A program made the translations under genes and the position numbers. A DNA stretch of 64,000 nt from Tsuneonella sediminis (GTDB lineage Bacteria; Pseudomonadota; Alphaproteobacteria; Sphingomonadales; Sphingomonadaceae), in contig NZ_JBNCBU010000001.1 in assembly GCF_051912845.1 (NCBI RefSeq), forward strand, positions 434,001-498,000, written 5' to 3'. Below, piece by piece: positions 46,001 to 55,113 of this stretch (position 1 is its first letter; every line of letters starts with the position of its first letter). The notes below the pieces were generated by a model. It searched no databases and was not told where the DNA came from. It saw only the letters and a list, made by a program, of their open reading frames with translations.

Positions 46001-48044
46001 CGATCTCCGCCCATGCGGCCTCGTCGATCACCTCGATCCCGAGGTCGGCCGCCTTCTTGAGCTTGCTGCCCGCACCGGGCCCCGCGACGACGAGGTCGGT
46101 CTTTGCACTGACCGATCCCGCCGCCTTGGCGCCGAGCCGTTCGGCCTGGGCCTTGGCCTCGTCGCGGCTCATCGTCTCGAGCTTGCCGGTGAACACCACC
46201 GTCTTGCCGCTTACCGCGCTGGCGGTGGTTTCGACCTCGTAGCGCGGCGGAGAAACCTCCGAAAGCAGGTCGTCCCACACTGCCTTGTTGTGGCCCTCGT
46301 GGAAGAAGTCGCCGAGCGCCTCGACCACCACGGGGCCGACGCCGTCGATCGCGGTCAGCTCGGCGGCCGCCTCCTCGTCCCCGGCGTGTGCCCGCTCCGC
46401 GAGATCGCGCAGGACCGGCAGTTCATGAAATCGCTTCATGAGATCGCGCGCCGTTACCGCGCCGACGTGCCGGATGCCCAGACCGAACAGCAGGCGCGCG
46501 GCATCGGGCGCGCGTTTCGACTCGATAGCCGCTAACAGGTTATCGACAGACTTGTCCTGCCACCCCTCGCGGCCCACGAGCTCGGAGCGGTGGGATTTGA
46601 GGCGAAAGATGTCTCCCGGACCCTTGTCGAGCCAGCCGAGGTCCATGAACTCCGCGATCGATTTTTCGCCCAGCCCTTCGATATCGAGCGCGGGGCGGCT
46701 GACGAAATGCCGCAGACGCTCGAACTGCTGGGCCTTGCAGACGAGGCCGCCGGTGCAGCGGACATCGACCTCCCCCTCCTCGGCCACCGCCTCGCTCCCG
46801 CACACCGGGCAATGGTCGGGGAAGGAATAGGCGGGACGGTCGACATCACGGGTCAGGTTGTCGACGACCTGCGGAATCACGTCTCCGGCGCGCTGGATCA
46901 CGATGCGATCGCCTTCGCGCAGGCCGAGGCGAGCGATCTCGTCACGGTTGTGGAGCGTGACGTTGTACACCGTCACCCCGCCGACGAGCACTCCGGATAG
47001 GCGCCCGACCGGCGTGAGCTTTCCGGTGCGGCCGACCTGTATGTCGATCTTCTCCAACGTCGTCTCGGCACGCTCGGCGGGAAACTTGTGCGCGATCGCC
47101 CAGCGCGGCGCCTTGCCGACCGAGCCGAGCCGGGCCTGCAATGCAAGCTCGTCGACCTTATAGACGACGCCGTCGATGTCGTACGGCAGGCTTTCGCGCC
47201 GGTCACCGATGCTGCGGTAATGCTGCAGCAGTTCCGCGGTTGATCGGCACAGGGTGAGGTCCGGACTGACCGGAAATCCCCAGTCCCGGATCCGCTGCAT
47301 CATCGCGAACTGCGTCTGTTCGGGAACTTCGCTCGCGGCGCCCCACCCGTGCGCCCAGAACTTGAGCGGGCGCCGGGCCGTTACGCTCGCATCCTTTTGC
47401 CGCAGCGATCCCGCCGCTGCGTTTCGGGGGGTTGCAAAGACCTTTTCGCCAGCTTCTTCCTGCGCAGCATTGAGCGCAGCAAAATCCTGCTTTCCCATGT
47501 AAATTTCGCCGCGCACCTCGAACACCGCGGGGACCTTTCCGCACAGCGATTGCGGCACGTCGGGAACATGGGCGACGTTGGCCGTGACATCCTCGCCTAC
47601 CTGTCCGTCGCCCCGCGTCGCGGCGCGCACGAGCCGCCCCTCCTCGTACCGCAGCGAACACGAAAGTCCGTCGATCTTGTCCTCCGCGGTGAACGCCAGC
47701 GGTGCATCGGCGGGAAGGTTCAGGAAGCGCCGCACCCGCGAGGCAAAGTCCGCCACCTCCTCGTCCGAGAAGGCATTGTCGAGGCTCATCATCCGCATCT
47801 CGTGCCGCACCTTCGACAGCGGTGATGCCGCTACTTCGTGTCCCACCCCGGCGCTCGGCGAGTCCGGGCGGACGAGATGGGGAAAGCGCGCCTCGAGCTC
47901 GGCATTGCGGCGGACGAGCGCGTCGTACTCCGCGTCGGTAATTTCCGGCGCATCTTCAGCGTGGTAAAGCCGATCGTGCCGCGCGATCGCCTTGGCGAGC
48001 CGCATCAGTTCGTTTGCGGCATCGGCTTCGGTTGGCTCGCTCAT
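45984..48044 (-). CDS. ligA: NAD-dependent DNA ligase
   Basis: Joins nicks in replication and repair using NAD. In 686 residues, the adenylated lysine is Lys123 in TAEDKIDGLSCSL. Domains in order: Ia and adenylation (1-315), OB-fold, zinc finger (CPVCGSEAVAEEGEVDVRC near 410-430), helix-hairpin-helix and a C-terminal BRCT (from about residue 605). ATG at 48044 overlaps the hydrolase gene stop. Last of a coupled recN-GNAT-hydrolase-ligA run. Confidence 0.97.
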   Translation of the reverse strand: MSEPTEADAANELMRLAKAIARHDRLYHAEDAPEITDAEYDALVRRNAELEARFPHLVRPDSPSAGVGHEVAASPLSKVRHEMRMMSLDNAFSDEEVADFASRVRRFLNLPADAPLAFTAEDKIDGLSCSLRYEEGRLVRAATRGDGQVGEDVTANVAHVPDVPQSLCGKVPAVFEVRGEIYMGKQDFAALNAAQEEAGEKVFATPRNAAAGSLRQKDASVTARRPLKFWAHGWGAASEVPEQTQFAMMQRIRDWGFPVSPDLTLCRSTAELLQHYRSIGDRRESLPYDIDGVVYKVDELALQARLGSVGKAPRWAIAHKFPAERAETTLEKIDIQVGRTGKLTPVGRLSGVLVGGVTVYNVTLHNRDEIARLGLREGDRIVIQRAGDVIPQVVDNLTRDVDRPAYSFPDHCPVCGSEAVAEEGEVDVRCTGGLVCKAQQFERLRHFVSRPALDIEGLGEKSIAEFMDLGWLDKGPGDIFRLKSHRSELVGREGWQDKSVDNLLAAIESKRAPDAARLLFGLGIRHVGAVTARDLMKRFHELPVLRDLAERAHAGDEEAAAELTAIDGVGPVVVEALGDFFHEGHNKAVWDDLLSEVSPPRYEVETTASAVSGKTVVFTGKLETMSRDEAKAQAERLGAKAAGSVSAKTDLVVAGPGAGSKLKKAADLGIEVIDEAAWAEIVRAAG

Positions 48045-48943
48045 TCGCTCGTCAGGACTTTCAGCATGGCGGGTTCGTTCTCGGCATAGACCGGATCGCC
48101 GGGCGTAATGACGGCAAAATGACGGGCCCCGGGGTTTTCGCGAACCTCAAAGTTGGCACCGCGCTCGCGGATCGCGGCGAGCGCGGCGGGCGGCGGTGCG
48201 GGCAGACGAGCCTGAACGAACAAGACCTTGTCGAGCTGCGGTCGCGGCGCGATCGCCCCGGTCCGCGCTGCACCCGTCTCGCCTAGAAACGGGCCCACTG
48301 CGGAGAATTGGCACAGCGCGTCGAAAGCTCCCGCCTCCATGCCGAGGTCAGCCGGCCCGTCTAGCACGATGGCCGCGCGCGCGCGAAGTGCCTTTCGTCG
48401 CCCCAGCGGTCCTTCCGCATCTTGGTCGCTGGCAAGCCATAACGCCGGGAGGCCGCCCGCCGAATGCCCGACGAGCGTGACTCGCGTGCGGTCCACGGGA
48501 TACCTGCCTGCTACGTCGTCGATCAGCCGTGCCGCGGCCGCCCAGTCGACGAAGGAGCCGGGCCAGCCTCCGCCGTCACCAACCTCGCGGTAGTCAACGT
48601 TCAGGCTGGCGATGCCGTGCTCCTGCCAGCGCGTCGCGAGCGGAGCCATGTATGCCTGGTCCGCCACACCGTACTTGAAGCAGCCGCCGTGGAAGATCAC
48701 CGCCAGCGGAAACGGACCGGCGCCCTTGGGCAGCCGCAGCTCGGCGAAACCGCGCGGGTGGTCCGCGTAGCGCAACACCGCGTCGGGCCGCGATGGCCCA
48801 ACGTGCGCGTCGGTCCCCCACATGGCGCCGTTGGCGGGGGAGCCGGTCGAAGCCTCGGTCATCGCTGTATCCATTCGAGGAGTGCAAGCCGCAGCCGCAG
48901 CAGCAGCAGCAGCCGCCAGCACGAGAATCGGGCCGGACTTCAT
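48041..48943 (-). CDS. Alpha/beta hydrolase, predicted lipoprotein
   Basis: A 300-residue exported esterase-like protein. The signal is a run of ten alanines before Cys20 (LVLA...AACTP), encoded by a GCT repeat, giving a lipobox-like sequence. HGGCFKYG (oxyanion side) and GHSAGGLPAL (nucleophile serine) are intact; the catalytic acid and RHFAVITPGDPVY histidine follow. ATG at 48943 overlaps the GNAT stop, and its own stop overlaps the ligA start (ATGA at both ends). Related to BD-FAE-like hydrolases, substrate unknown. Confidence 0.8.
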   Translation of the reverse strand: MKSGPILVLAAAAAAAAAACTPRMDTAMTEASTGSPANGAMWGTDAHVGPSRPDAVLRYADHPRGFAELRLPKGAGPFPLAVIFHGGCFKYGVADQAYMAPLATRWQEHGIASLNVDYREVGDGGGWPGSFVDWAAAARLIDDVAGRYPVDRTRVTLVGHSAGGLPALWLASDQDAEGPLGRRKALRARAAIVLDGPADLGMEAGAFDALCQFSAVGPFLGETGAARTGAIAPRPQLDKVLFVQARLPAPPPAALAAIRERGANFEVRENPGARHFAVITPGDPVYAENEPAMLKVLTSE

Positions 48944-49608
48944 GCGGCCACCAGAACGGTCACGGCCATTTCGCGCCGCTCGACAAAACCCAGCGAACGG
49001 TAAAGCCGGATCGCACCGTCGTTGGCGCTGTAGCTATGGAGAAAGGGGACCTCATGCCGCGCGGCCATGTCGGCCATGACCCGCATCATCAGCCGACGCG
49101 CGAGCCCACGACCGCGCGCAGAAGGTGTGGTGCACACGCCGCTGACCTCCGCAAAGCGCGACGACGGCCGCATACGCGTGCCCGCCATCGCGACGAGCTC
49201 TCCGCGCTCCCGGACGCCGTAGAAGCCGCCGTACAGGTGCGTGGAGGTCGACCACGGCCCCGGGCGGGTAGACCGAGCCAGGGCCGCCATGGCGGACGCG
49301 TCGTCTTCGCCGAGCGGGATCAGAGCCGGATCCTCCATCTCGGTCAGCGGGGCCTCGGCGACCATCTGGGTCAGCTGGGCAGTCCGATCCACGACGAGGC
49401 CGGGAGGCGCCGCGACAGGGTTTGTTTCGACGAACCACAACGGACCATCGCGATGCCGCGTCAGCCCGCGGGCCGTGCCGTCGGCGCAGGCGGCAAACGG
49501 CCCGATCGCCGGATCGAGTCGCACCCCATCGCGGGTGCGGCGGGCAAGATGCGCCTGCGGTCCAGTCAGGCAGTTCCACACGGGTCGGTCGAGTGGGTGA
49601 GCGGTCAC
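48940..49608 (-). CDS. GNAT family N-acetyltransferase
   Basis: A 222-residue acetyltransferase with the FR47-like C-terminal half. EVSGVCTTPSARGRGLARRLM holds the acetyl-CoA R-x-x-G-x-G/A site, followed by the terminal LYRSLGFVERREMAV strand. The N-terminal half (1-105) is a degenerate, GNAT-like or novel cap. GTG start overlaps the recN stop (GTGA), while its stop overlaps the hydrolase start. Target unknown. Confidence 0.85.
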   Translation of the reverse strand: MTAHPLDRPVWNCLTGPQAHLARRTRDGVRLDPAIGPFAACADGTARGLTRHRDGPLWFVETNPVAAPPGLVVDRTAQLTQMVAEAPLTEMEDPALIPLGEDDASAMAALARSTRPGPWSTSTHLYGGFYGVRERGELVAMAGTRMRPSSRFAEVSGVCTTPSARGRGLARRLMMRVMADMAARHEVPFLHSYSANDGAIRLYRSLGFVERREMAVTVLVAA

Positions 49609-51269
49609 GCGCCCTCGAGCAGCCTGTCCGCCTGCGCGCGCGCCTCGTCGGTGACCTCGGCGCCGGACAGCATGCGGGCGATCTCCTCCTGTCTGGCGGC
49701 CGGGTCCAGCAAGTTGACCGAGGTGCGGGTGACAGTGCCCTCGCTGGTCTTGTGAATGGCGTAATGCGTACGCCCGCGAGCGGCGACCTGCGGGGAGTGG
49801 GTGACAACGAGAACCTGTCCGCCTTCCGCAAGCCGCGCCAGCCGGTCGCCGATCGCACTGGCCACCGCGCCGCCGACGCCGCGGTCGATCTCGTCGAAGA
49901 TCATCGTCGCCGCTCCGCCCTGTTCGGCCAGCGCCACCTTGAGCGCGAGGATGAACCGGCTGAGTTCACCGCCGCTCGCGATCTTGTTCAGAGGCGCGAA
50001 ATCGGCACCGGGGTTCGTCGCGATGAGAAATTCGACCGCATCCAGCCCGGCGGGGCCCCAACGGTCTTCGGGAAGCTCGATCACGGCCGTGCGGAAACGG
50101 GCCGCATCGAGCTTAAGGGGAGAGAGTTCGCCGGCGACGGCGCCATCGAGCCGCAGCGCGGCCTCGCGCCGCAGGTCGTGCAGGGCGCGCGCGCGTTCAC
50201 GATAGGTTTCGCCCGCGGCCCTCGCGGCCAGCGCCAGTGCATCGAGTTCCGCCTCGCCACCCTCGATCGCGTCGAGCGCGTGGCGGAATTCGCGCATCTT
50301 GTCCGGTAGTTCGTCGACCTCGCAGCGGTGCTTGCGGGCGATCGCCCGCAGGTCGAACAAGCGGGTCTCGGCCCGCTCGAGCGCCATCGGATCGTGAACC
50401 AGGGCCTCGGCCGCCTGGCTCAGCTTGTCTTCGGCCTCGCCCGCCTCGATCACGGCGCGATCAAGCGCGGCCAGCGCTTCGGTGAGCAGCGGATGCTCAC
50501 CCGCAATCCGGTCGAGCCGGCGCGCTGCGACACGCAGGTGCGCGAGCGGGGATTCGGAGCCTTCCCACAAGTGCCGCAGCTCCTCGAGATCGCCCGAGAG
50601 GCGTTCCCCCTTCTGCATGGCGGCACGGGTTTCGGCGAGCCGCGCCTCCTCGCCTGCCTGGGGTTCGATCTCGGTCAACTCGGCAAGATGAGCGAGCAGC
50701 AGATCCTGGTCGGCCTGCGCGGTCTCGACCCGCGCGCGCGCGGCGGCGAGGCGGTCTTCCGCGGCGCGCCAATCCGCCCACGCGCGTGCGACACCGCCGG
50801 CCTGCCCTCCCGCGAAGCGGTCGAGCAGCGCACGGTGCCCGCGGGGGTTCACCAGCCCGCGATCATCGTGTTGTCCGTGCAGTTCGACGAGCGCGGCAGC
50901 GATCTCGCGCAGCAGGGCCACGCCCACCGGCTGGTCGTTGACGAAAGCCTTGCTGCCGCCATCGGCACGCACCGTCCGCCTGAGTATCAGCGGCTCGTCC
51001 GCCTCGATCTCTATTCCCGCCTCGTCGAGCGTTTCGCGCAAGAGCTCGGGAAATGCGGCGAATTCGAAAGTCGCGGTCACGCCCGCGCGGTCCTCTCCGC
51101 TGCGGACGAGGCCGCTGTCGGCGCGGTTGCCGAGAACCAGCCCCAGCGCGTCGAGCAGGATCGACTTGCCCGCCCCGGTCTCCCCGGTCAGCACGCCGAG
51201 ACCGCCGCGGAATTCGAGATCGAGCGCCTCGATCAGCACGATGTTGCGGATGGACAGGCGCGTCAGCAT
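49605..51269 (-). CDS. recN: DNA repair protein RecN
   Basis: An SMC-like ATPase for double-strand break repair. In 554 residues, Walker A GETGAGKS is at 29-36, a coiled-coil runs through the middle (about 150-370), and the signature ASGGELSRFILAL precedes Walker B MIFDEIDRGVGG. ATG at 51269 is the start. It heads a four-gene operon in which each stop overlaps the next start by four bases. Confidence 0.95.
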   Translation of the reverse strand: MLTRLSIRNIVLIEALDLEFRGGLGVLTGETGAGKSILLDALGLVLGNRADSGLVRSGEDRAGVTATFEFAAFPELLRETLDEAGIEIEADEPLILRRTVRADGGSKAFVNDQPVGVALLREIAAALVELHGQHDDRGLVNPRGHRALLDRFAGGQAGGVARAWADWRAAEDRLAAARARVETAQADQDLLLAHLAELTEIEPQAGEEARLAETRAAMQKGERLSGDLEELRHLWEGSESPLAHLRVAARRLDRIAGEHPLLTEALAALDRAVIEAGEAEDKLSQAAEALVHDPMALERAETRLFDLRAIARKHRCEVDELPDKMREFRHALDAIEGGEAELDALALAARAAGETYRERARALHDLRREAALRLDGAVAGELSPLKLDAARFRTAVIELPEDRWGPAGLDAVEFLIATNPGADFAPLNKIASGGELSRFILALKVALAEQGGAATMIFDEIDRGVGGAVASAIGDRLARLAEGGQVLVVTHSPQVAARGRTHYAIHKTSEGTVTRTSVNLLDPAARQEEIARMLSGAEVTDEARAQADRLLEGA

Positions 51270-51337
51270 GGCAGCGGCTGGTCCCTAGCCCATGCGCCGC
51301 GCCTCGTCACGCGCCGCCAGACCATTGCCAACAGCGT

Positions 51338-52660
51338 TCAACGACTGGCGAGTTCGAGAAAGGCCGCGGGGTCGAGCGGCGGCGAGCCGAGGAAACCCTG
51401 ATAATACGCGCAGCCCTCCTCGCGCGCGATCTCCGCCTGCTCCTCGTTCTCGATCCCTTCGGCGACGACCGACAGGTCGAGCGCGCTGGCAAGCGCGACG
51501 ATCGCCCGCAGCACCGCGCGGTCACGCGGATCGTGTTCGATCCCCTCGATCATCGAGCGGTCGAGCTTGAGGGTGTCGAGCGCGAGGAGCTTGAGATAGC
51601 GGAAGTTGCAGAAGCCCCCGCCGAAATCGTCGAGGGCGATCCGCATGCCCGCCGACTGCAGCGCCGCGATCGCGGGAGCGGCCTGATCGAGGTCGCCGAG
51701 CAGGACCTGCTCGGTTATTTCGAGCGTGATTCGCTTCGGATCGATTGCCGACGCCGACACGAGCGCCGTGAAGTCGCGTGCAAATCCCCTGTTGGCTAGG
51801 TCCACCGCGGTAACGTTGAGCGATAGCCGCAGGGGTGCGGGCCATTTGCTCGCGGCGGCCAGCGCGGCTTCGGCGATGTGGCGCGACAGGTGGGCGACGT
51901 GGTCGGCACGCTCGGCGATCGCGAACAGCGCGCCCGCACCGATCAGCCCGACGCGCGGATGCTGCCAGCGGGCGAGCGCCTCGGCCCCGATGATACGGCC
52001 ATCGTCGAAGGCATACTGGGGTTGGAACGCGATCTCGATCTCGTTCCGGTCGAGCGCGGCCAGGAGATCCGCCTCGAGCTCCGCCGCTCGGATACCCGCC
52101 GGGGCATGGCTCCGGTCGGCCCACAGCACCCGCGCGTCGGGCCGGTCATGCGCCCTCCCGAGCGTCGCGGCCAGTCGATCCAGCACGTGCGCGGGCGTCT
52201 CGCCGGGCAGGACCCGCATGAGAGCGATCCGCGGCCACAGGCGCACGGTGCCCGAACCGTCGATTGCCGCAATCGGCGCGGCGAGCGCCTCTGCCACTGC
52301 CTCGCCCAGCCACTGCCAGCGTTCACGACTGATCGGCTGCTGTGCGACGAGGGCAAACTTGCCCCCGCCCAGCCGCGCGGCCAGCCAGTCGCCGTCGGCG
52401 AGTTCGTCGGCGGCGAAATGGTTGAGCCGGCGGGCCAACTCGACCAGGGCCCCGTCACCCGCTGCCTCCCCGTATGCCAGATTTACCGCGTCGAACCGGC
52501 CGAGCCCGACGAGAAGCGCGTGTACGGGGGCCGCTTGACCGCCTTGGACGCCATCGGACCGCCAGGTTGCCAGTCGCAGGTGAAGCGCCTCTGCATCGGC
52601 TAGCCCGGTCAGCGCATCGCGGCCCGGACCGGCACACAGGGAATCGGGAAACGCCGCCAT
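51338..52660 (-). CDS. EAL-domain c-di-GMP phosphodiesterase with degenerate GGDEF
   Basis: A 440-residue protein. Residues 12-165 are a GGDEF-like domain with LGGGKF in place of GGDEF, so cyclase activity is unlikely. The EAL domain (about 190-435) has the full catalytic set: EALARW, SLNVTA, LEITEQ, ALDDFGGG, KLDRSMIEG, VAEGIE and YYQGFLGSPPL. It should hydrolyse c-di-GMP. No membrane helix or PAS domain is seen. ATG at 52660. Two PilZ proteins in the window are possible readers of the same signal. Confidence 0.9.
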   Translation of the reverse strand: MAAFPDSLCAGPGRDALTGLADAEALHLRLATWRSDGVQGGQAAPVHALLVGLGRFDAVNLAYGEAAGDGALVELARRLNHFAADELADGDWLAARLGGGKFALVAQQPISRERWQWLGEAVAEALAAPIAAIDGSGTVRLWPRIALMRVLPGETPAHVLDRLAATLGRAHDRPDARVLWADRSHAPAGIRAAELEADLLAALDRNEIEIAFQPQYAFDDGRIIGAEALARWQHPRVGLIGAGALFAIAERADHVAHLSRHIAEAALAAASKWPAPLRLSLNVTAVDLANRGFARDFTALVSASAIDPKRITLEITEQVLLGDLDQAAPAIAALQSAGMRIALDDFGGGFCNFRYLKLLALDTLKLDRSMIEGIEHDPRDRAVLRAIVALASALDLSVVAEGIENEEQAEIAREEGCAYYQGFLGSPPLDPAAFLELASR

Positions 52661-52774
52661 CGCACGGTCCTAGCGTGGCAGTTCGGCTTGCGGGGCGATC
52701 GTTTGGCCGCGTTGCCAAATGGGACAGCGGCATCTAGCGTCATTCATGACCGAAAGGGCGGGTGGGAGAGTGCG

Positions 52775-53563
52775 GTGACAGGGCAGATCGACCTCGGCCG
52801 GCTGGCCCTGCTCGCCTCGCCTACCGAGCGCGCGCAGGAAGCGGCTGACGAGTTGCGCGATCATTTCGATTTCGTCCCATTGGCCCGGGCGGAAGCAGTC
52901 GTCGTCGTGGGCGGCGACGGCCACATGCTGCATACCCTGCACCAGATGCTCGACCAGGAACACCTGGTGCCGGCATACGGGGTCAACCTCGGCACGGTCG
53001 GCTTCCTGATGAACCGCTATCGCGGTCCCGCGAAACTCGCCGACCGTCTTGCCAAGGCGAAGGCGTTCAATATCGCGCCCTTGCGGATGGAAGCGGTCGA
53101 CCAGGAGGGCCGCCGTCACGTCGCATGCGCGATCAACGAAGTCTCCCTGCTGCGCGAGACCCGCCAGACGGCCAAGATCGAAGTCATGCTCGACGGGAAG
53201 ACGCGACTGAAGGAACTGGTCTGCGACGGCGTTCTCGTGGCCACGCCGGCCGGGTCGACCGCATACAACCTGTCGGCCAACGGGCCGATCCTTCCGCTCG
53301 ATTCGCAGCTTCTCGCGCTCACTCCGATCAGTCCCTTCCGCCCGCGGCGCTGGTCGGGCGCGGTGCTGCCCGAAAGAAGCCGCATCGCGTTTCGCGTCAA
53401 CGAGCCGGCCAAGCGGCCCGTCTCGGTCGTCGCCGATCAGCGCGAATTCCGCGACGTCGCCGAGGTTCACCTTGAAATCGCGCGGGAAAGCCAGCTCACG
53501 TTGCTGTTCGATCCGGGCCATGCGCTCGACGAGCGGATCGTTGCGGAGCAATTCGCCGTATAG
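52775..53563 (+). CDS. nadK: NAD kinase
   Basis: Phosphorylates NAD to NADP. In 262 residues the GGDG motif is at 46-49, followed by the NLGTVGFLMNRY stretch and the substrate loop TPAGSTAYNLSANGPI near residue 160. GTG at 52775 has a GGGAG site seven bases upstream; a longer in-frame stretch upstream is not conserved. The short alphaproteobacterial form lacks an N-terminal extension. A hairpin follows the stop. Confidence 0.92.
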   Translation: MTGQIDLGRLALLASPTERAQEAADELRDHFDFVPLARAEAVVVVGGDGHMLHTLHQMLDQEHLVPAYGVNLGTVGFLMNRYRGPAKLADRLAKAKAFNIAPLRMEAVDQEGRRHVACAINEVSLLRETRQTAKIEVMLDGKTRLKELVCDGVLVATPAGSTAYNLSANGPILPLDSQLLALTPISPFRPRRWSGAVLPERSRIAFRVNEPAKRPVSVVADQREFRDVAEVHLEIARESQLTLLFDPGHALDERIVAEQFAV

Positions 53564-53578
53564 GGTTGCCAAGCGCCG

Positions 53579-53602
53579 GGAGCGCCCATATAGGCGCGCT
53601 CC
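53579..53602 (+). terminator. Hairpin after nadK
   Basis: GGAGCGC (53579-53585) and GCGCTCC (53596-53602) pair across CCATATAGGC. It starts 16 bases after the nadK stop and ends 15 bases before the tRNA-Asn gene. No T-run, so it is a possible terminator or processing signal. Confidence 0.4.
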
Positions 53603-53617
53603 TGCCGATCTGGCTGC

Positions 53618-53692
53618 TCCCCGATAGCTCAGCGGTAGAGTAGGTGACTGTTAATCACTTGGTCGTTGGTTCGAATCCAACTCGGGGAGCCA
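53618..53692 (+). tRNA. tRNA-Asn (anticodon GTT)
   Basis: A complete 75-base cloverleaf with the CCA end encoded. The acceptor TCCCCGA/TCGGGGA, D-arm, GGTGA/TCACT anticodon stem with loop CTGTTAA (anticodon 53650-53652), and T-arm GTTGG-TTCGAAT-CCAAC are all paired; the discriminator is G, as expected for tRNA-Asn. Two bases beyond each end of the acceptor (GC before, GC after) would also pair. The gene stands alone. Confidence 0.97.
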
Positions 53693-53702
53693 CTTTTCAG
53701 CC

Positions 53703-54446
53703 TTAGCCCAGCAAGAGACGCGCGCCGACCCAGATGGTCAGCGCTGCGGTGAGCCAGCGGATCGCGTTCTGCGGAAGTAAACGGACCGCCATCAGGCTGC
53801 CGACCTGTCCACCGATCGCGACCGCCAGCAGCAGCGGCCAGCCGAATGCTGCGGCCGCACCGATCATGTCCGCACCGCTCTTGGTCAGCTGGCCGGCAAT
53901 GCCGAACAGCGAATTGACCAGGATGAACAGCGCTGCGGTCGACGCGATTTCCCGCGCCCCGTGCCAGCGGACGAGGTGAAGGACCGGCGCAAGGAAGATG
54001 CCTCCTCCGATCCCGACCAGGCCGGCGAGGTAACCGATCGGTGCCGCGGCCAGAGGTGCCCAGCGGGCGAAACGGGACGGCTCGCCCTCATGGACTGAGG
54101 TCTGGGGAACCAGCAGGGTCAGGCCAGTCAACACGAGGCTCGCGCCCAGCAGCGAGAGGAACATCGTCTCCCTGATCGGTGTAAGCCCCCCCAGGAAGGC
54201 CGCCGGGGCAGCGATCGCGGTGAGCAGAAAGGCGCCCCGCCACGGCGTGATCCTTGCGCGCGCAAAGCGCACAGTGCTGCCTGCGACCACCACCACGTTG
54301 CAGAGCAGGGATACGACAGGCAGCAGGCGGTAGTCGACACCCGACAATGCAAGGAGCGCGCTGTAGGTCGATCCGCCGCCGAATCCCACCGAGGCATAGA
54401 GGAGCGCGGTAAGCGCGAACGCGGCGGTAAGCCAGACCATCGCCAC
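53703..54446 (-). CDS. TauE/SafE family sulfite exporter-like permease
   Basis: A 247-residue membrane protein with about eight helices. The family's opening AFALTALLYASVGFGGGSTYS motif and the second repeat with LAGLVGIGGGIFLAPVLHL are clear. The two-fold repeat is the hallmark of this family, which moves sulfite, sulfoacetate or other anions. Starts with ATG at 54446, 48 bases from the divergent GNAT gene. Substrate unknown. Confidence 0.88.
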   Translation of the reverse strand: MAMVWLTAAFALTALLYASVGFGGGSTYSALLALSGVDYRLLPVVSLLCNVVVVAGSTVRFARARITPWRGAFLLTAIAAPAAFLGGLTPIRETMFLSLLGASLVLTGLTLLVPQTSVHEGEPSRFARWAPLAAAPIGYLAGLVGIGGGIFLAPVLHLVRWHGAREIASTAALFILVNSLFGIAGQLTKSGADMIGAAAAFGWPLLLAVAIGGQVGSLMAVRLLPQNAIRWLTAALTIWVGARLLLG

Positions 54447-54494
54447 CGTCTATCGGGCGCCTGTCGCGCGTGCTAGCGCCGAACCGGAGGCGCG

Positions 54495-55112
54495 ATGGAC
54501 CTCGCTTGCACAATCGACTTGCCGTTCCCGCTTGTGCGCGCGGAGCGCGGGGATGGGCTGCTGGTCGGAGACATTACCGCCGAGGCCTTTCGCGACGATC
54601 CGTTCAACCGCTGGCTGCTGGGGACGGAGGCCGGCATTCGCGGGATGTTCGTCCCGCTTGCACGGCACGTCTATGTGCCGCGCGGCTTCAGCTATCGCCT
54701 GGGCGACGAGGGTGCCGCGATGTGGATGCTGCCCGGCGGCGATGACCGGATCGGTTTCTGGGCCATGCAGAAACTGCGCCTCAATGCGATTGCTCGCGCA
54801 AGCCGCGGTGCGATTGGCCGTATCGAGCGGACCGTCGCCGCCATGGAAGCGGCGCACCCGCGGTTCGACCACGCCTACCTGTTCACGATCGGGGTTCGGC
54901 CCCGCGCACAAGGCAAGGGACTTGGCCGCACGCTGATGACGCCGGTCCTGGCCGCCTGCGACCGGACAGGACTCCCCGCCTACCTCGAAAACTCGAACCC
55001 CCGGAATCACGCCTTCTACCGCTCGTATGGCTTCGAGCGCGTGGGAATGATCGAGCCCCAACCGGGGGCGCCGCCGCTGGAAGCAATGCTCCGGCGGCCG
55101 CGCACCCGGTAA
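54495..55112 (+). CDS. GNAT family N-acetyltransferase
   Basis: A 205-residue acetyltransferase. The acetyl-CoA site is in IGVRPRAQGKGLGRTLM (Q/R-x-x-G-x-G near residue 137-142), and the last third ends with LENSNPRNHAFYRSYGFER. The N-terminal part is also conserved-looking (DDPFNRWLLG). An ATG at 54495 is preceded by GGAGG. It is convergent with secA, ending one base from its stop. Target unknown. Confidence 0.83.
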   Translation: MDLACTIDLPFPLVRAERGDGLLVGDITAEAFRDDPFNRWLLGTEAGIRGMFVPLARHVYVPRGFSYRLGDEGAAMWMLPGGDDRIGFWAMQKLRLNAIARASRGAIGRIERTVAAMEAAHPRFDHAYLFTIGVRPRAQGKGLGRTLMTPVLAACDRTGLPAYLENSNPRNHAFYRSYGFERVGMIEPQPGAPPLEAMLRRPRTR

Positions 55113-55113
55113 A

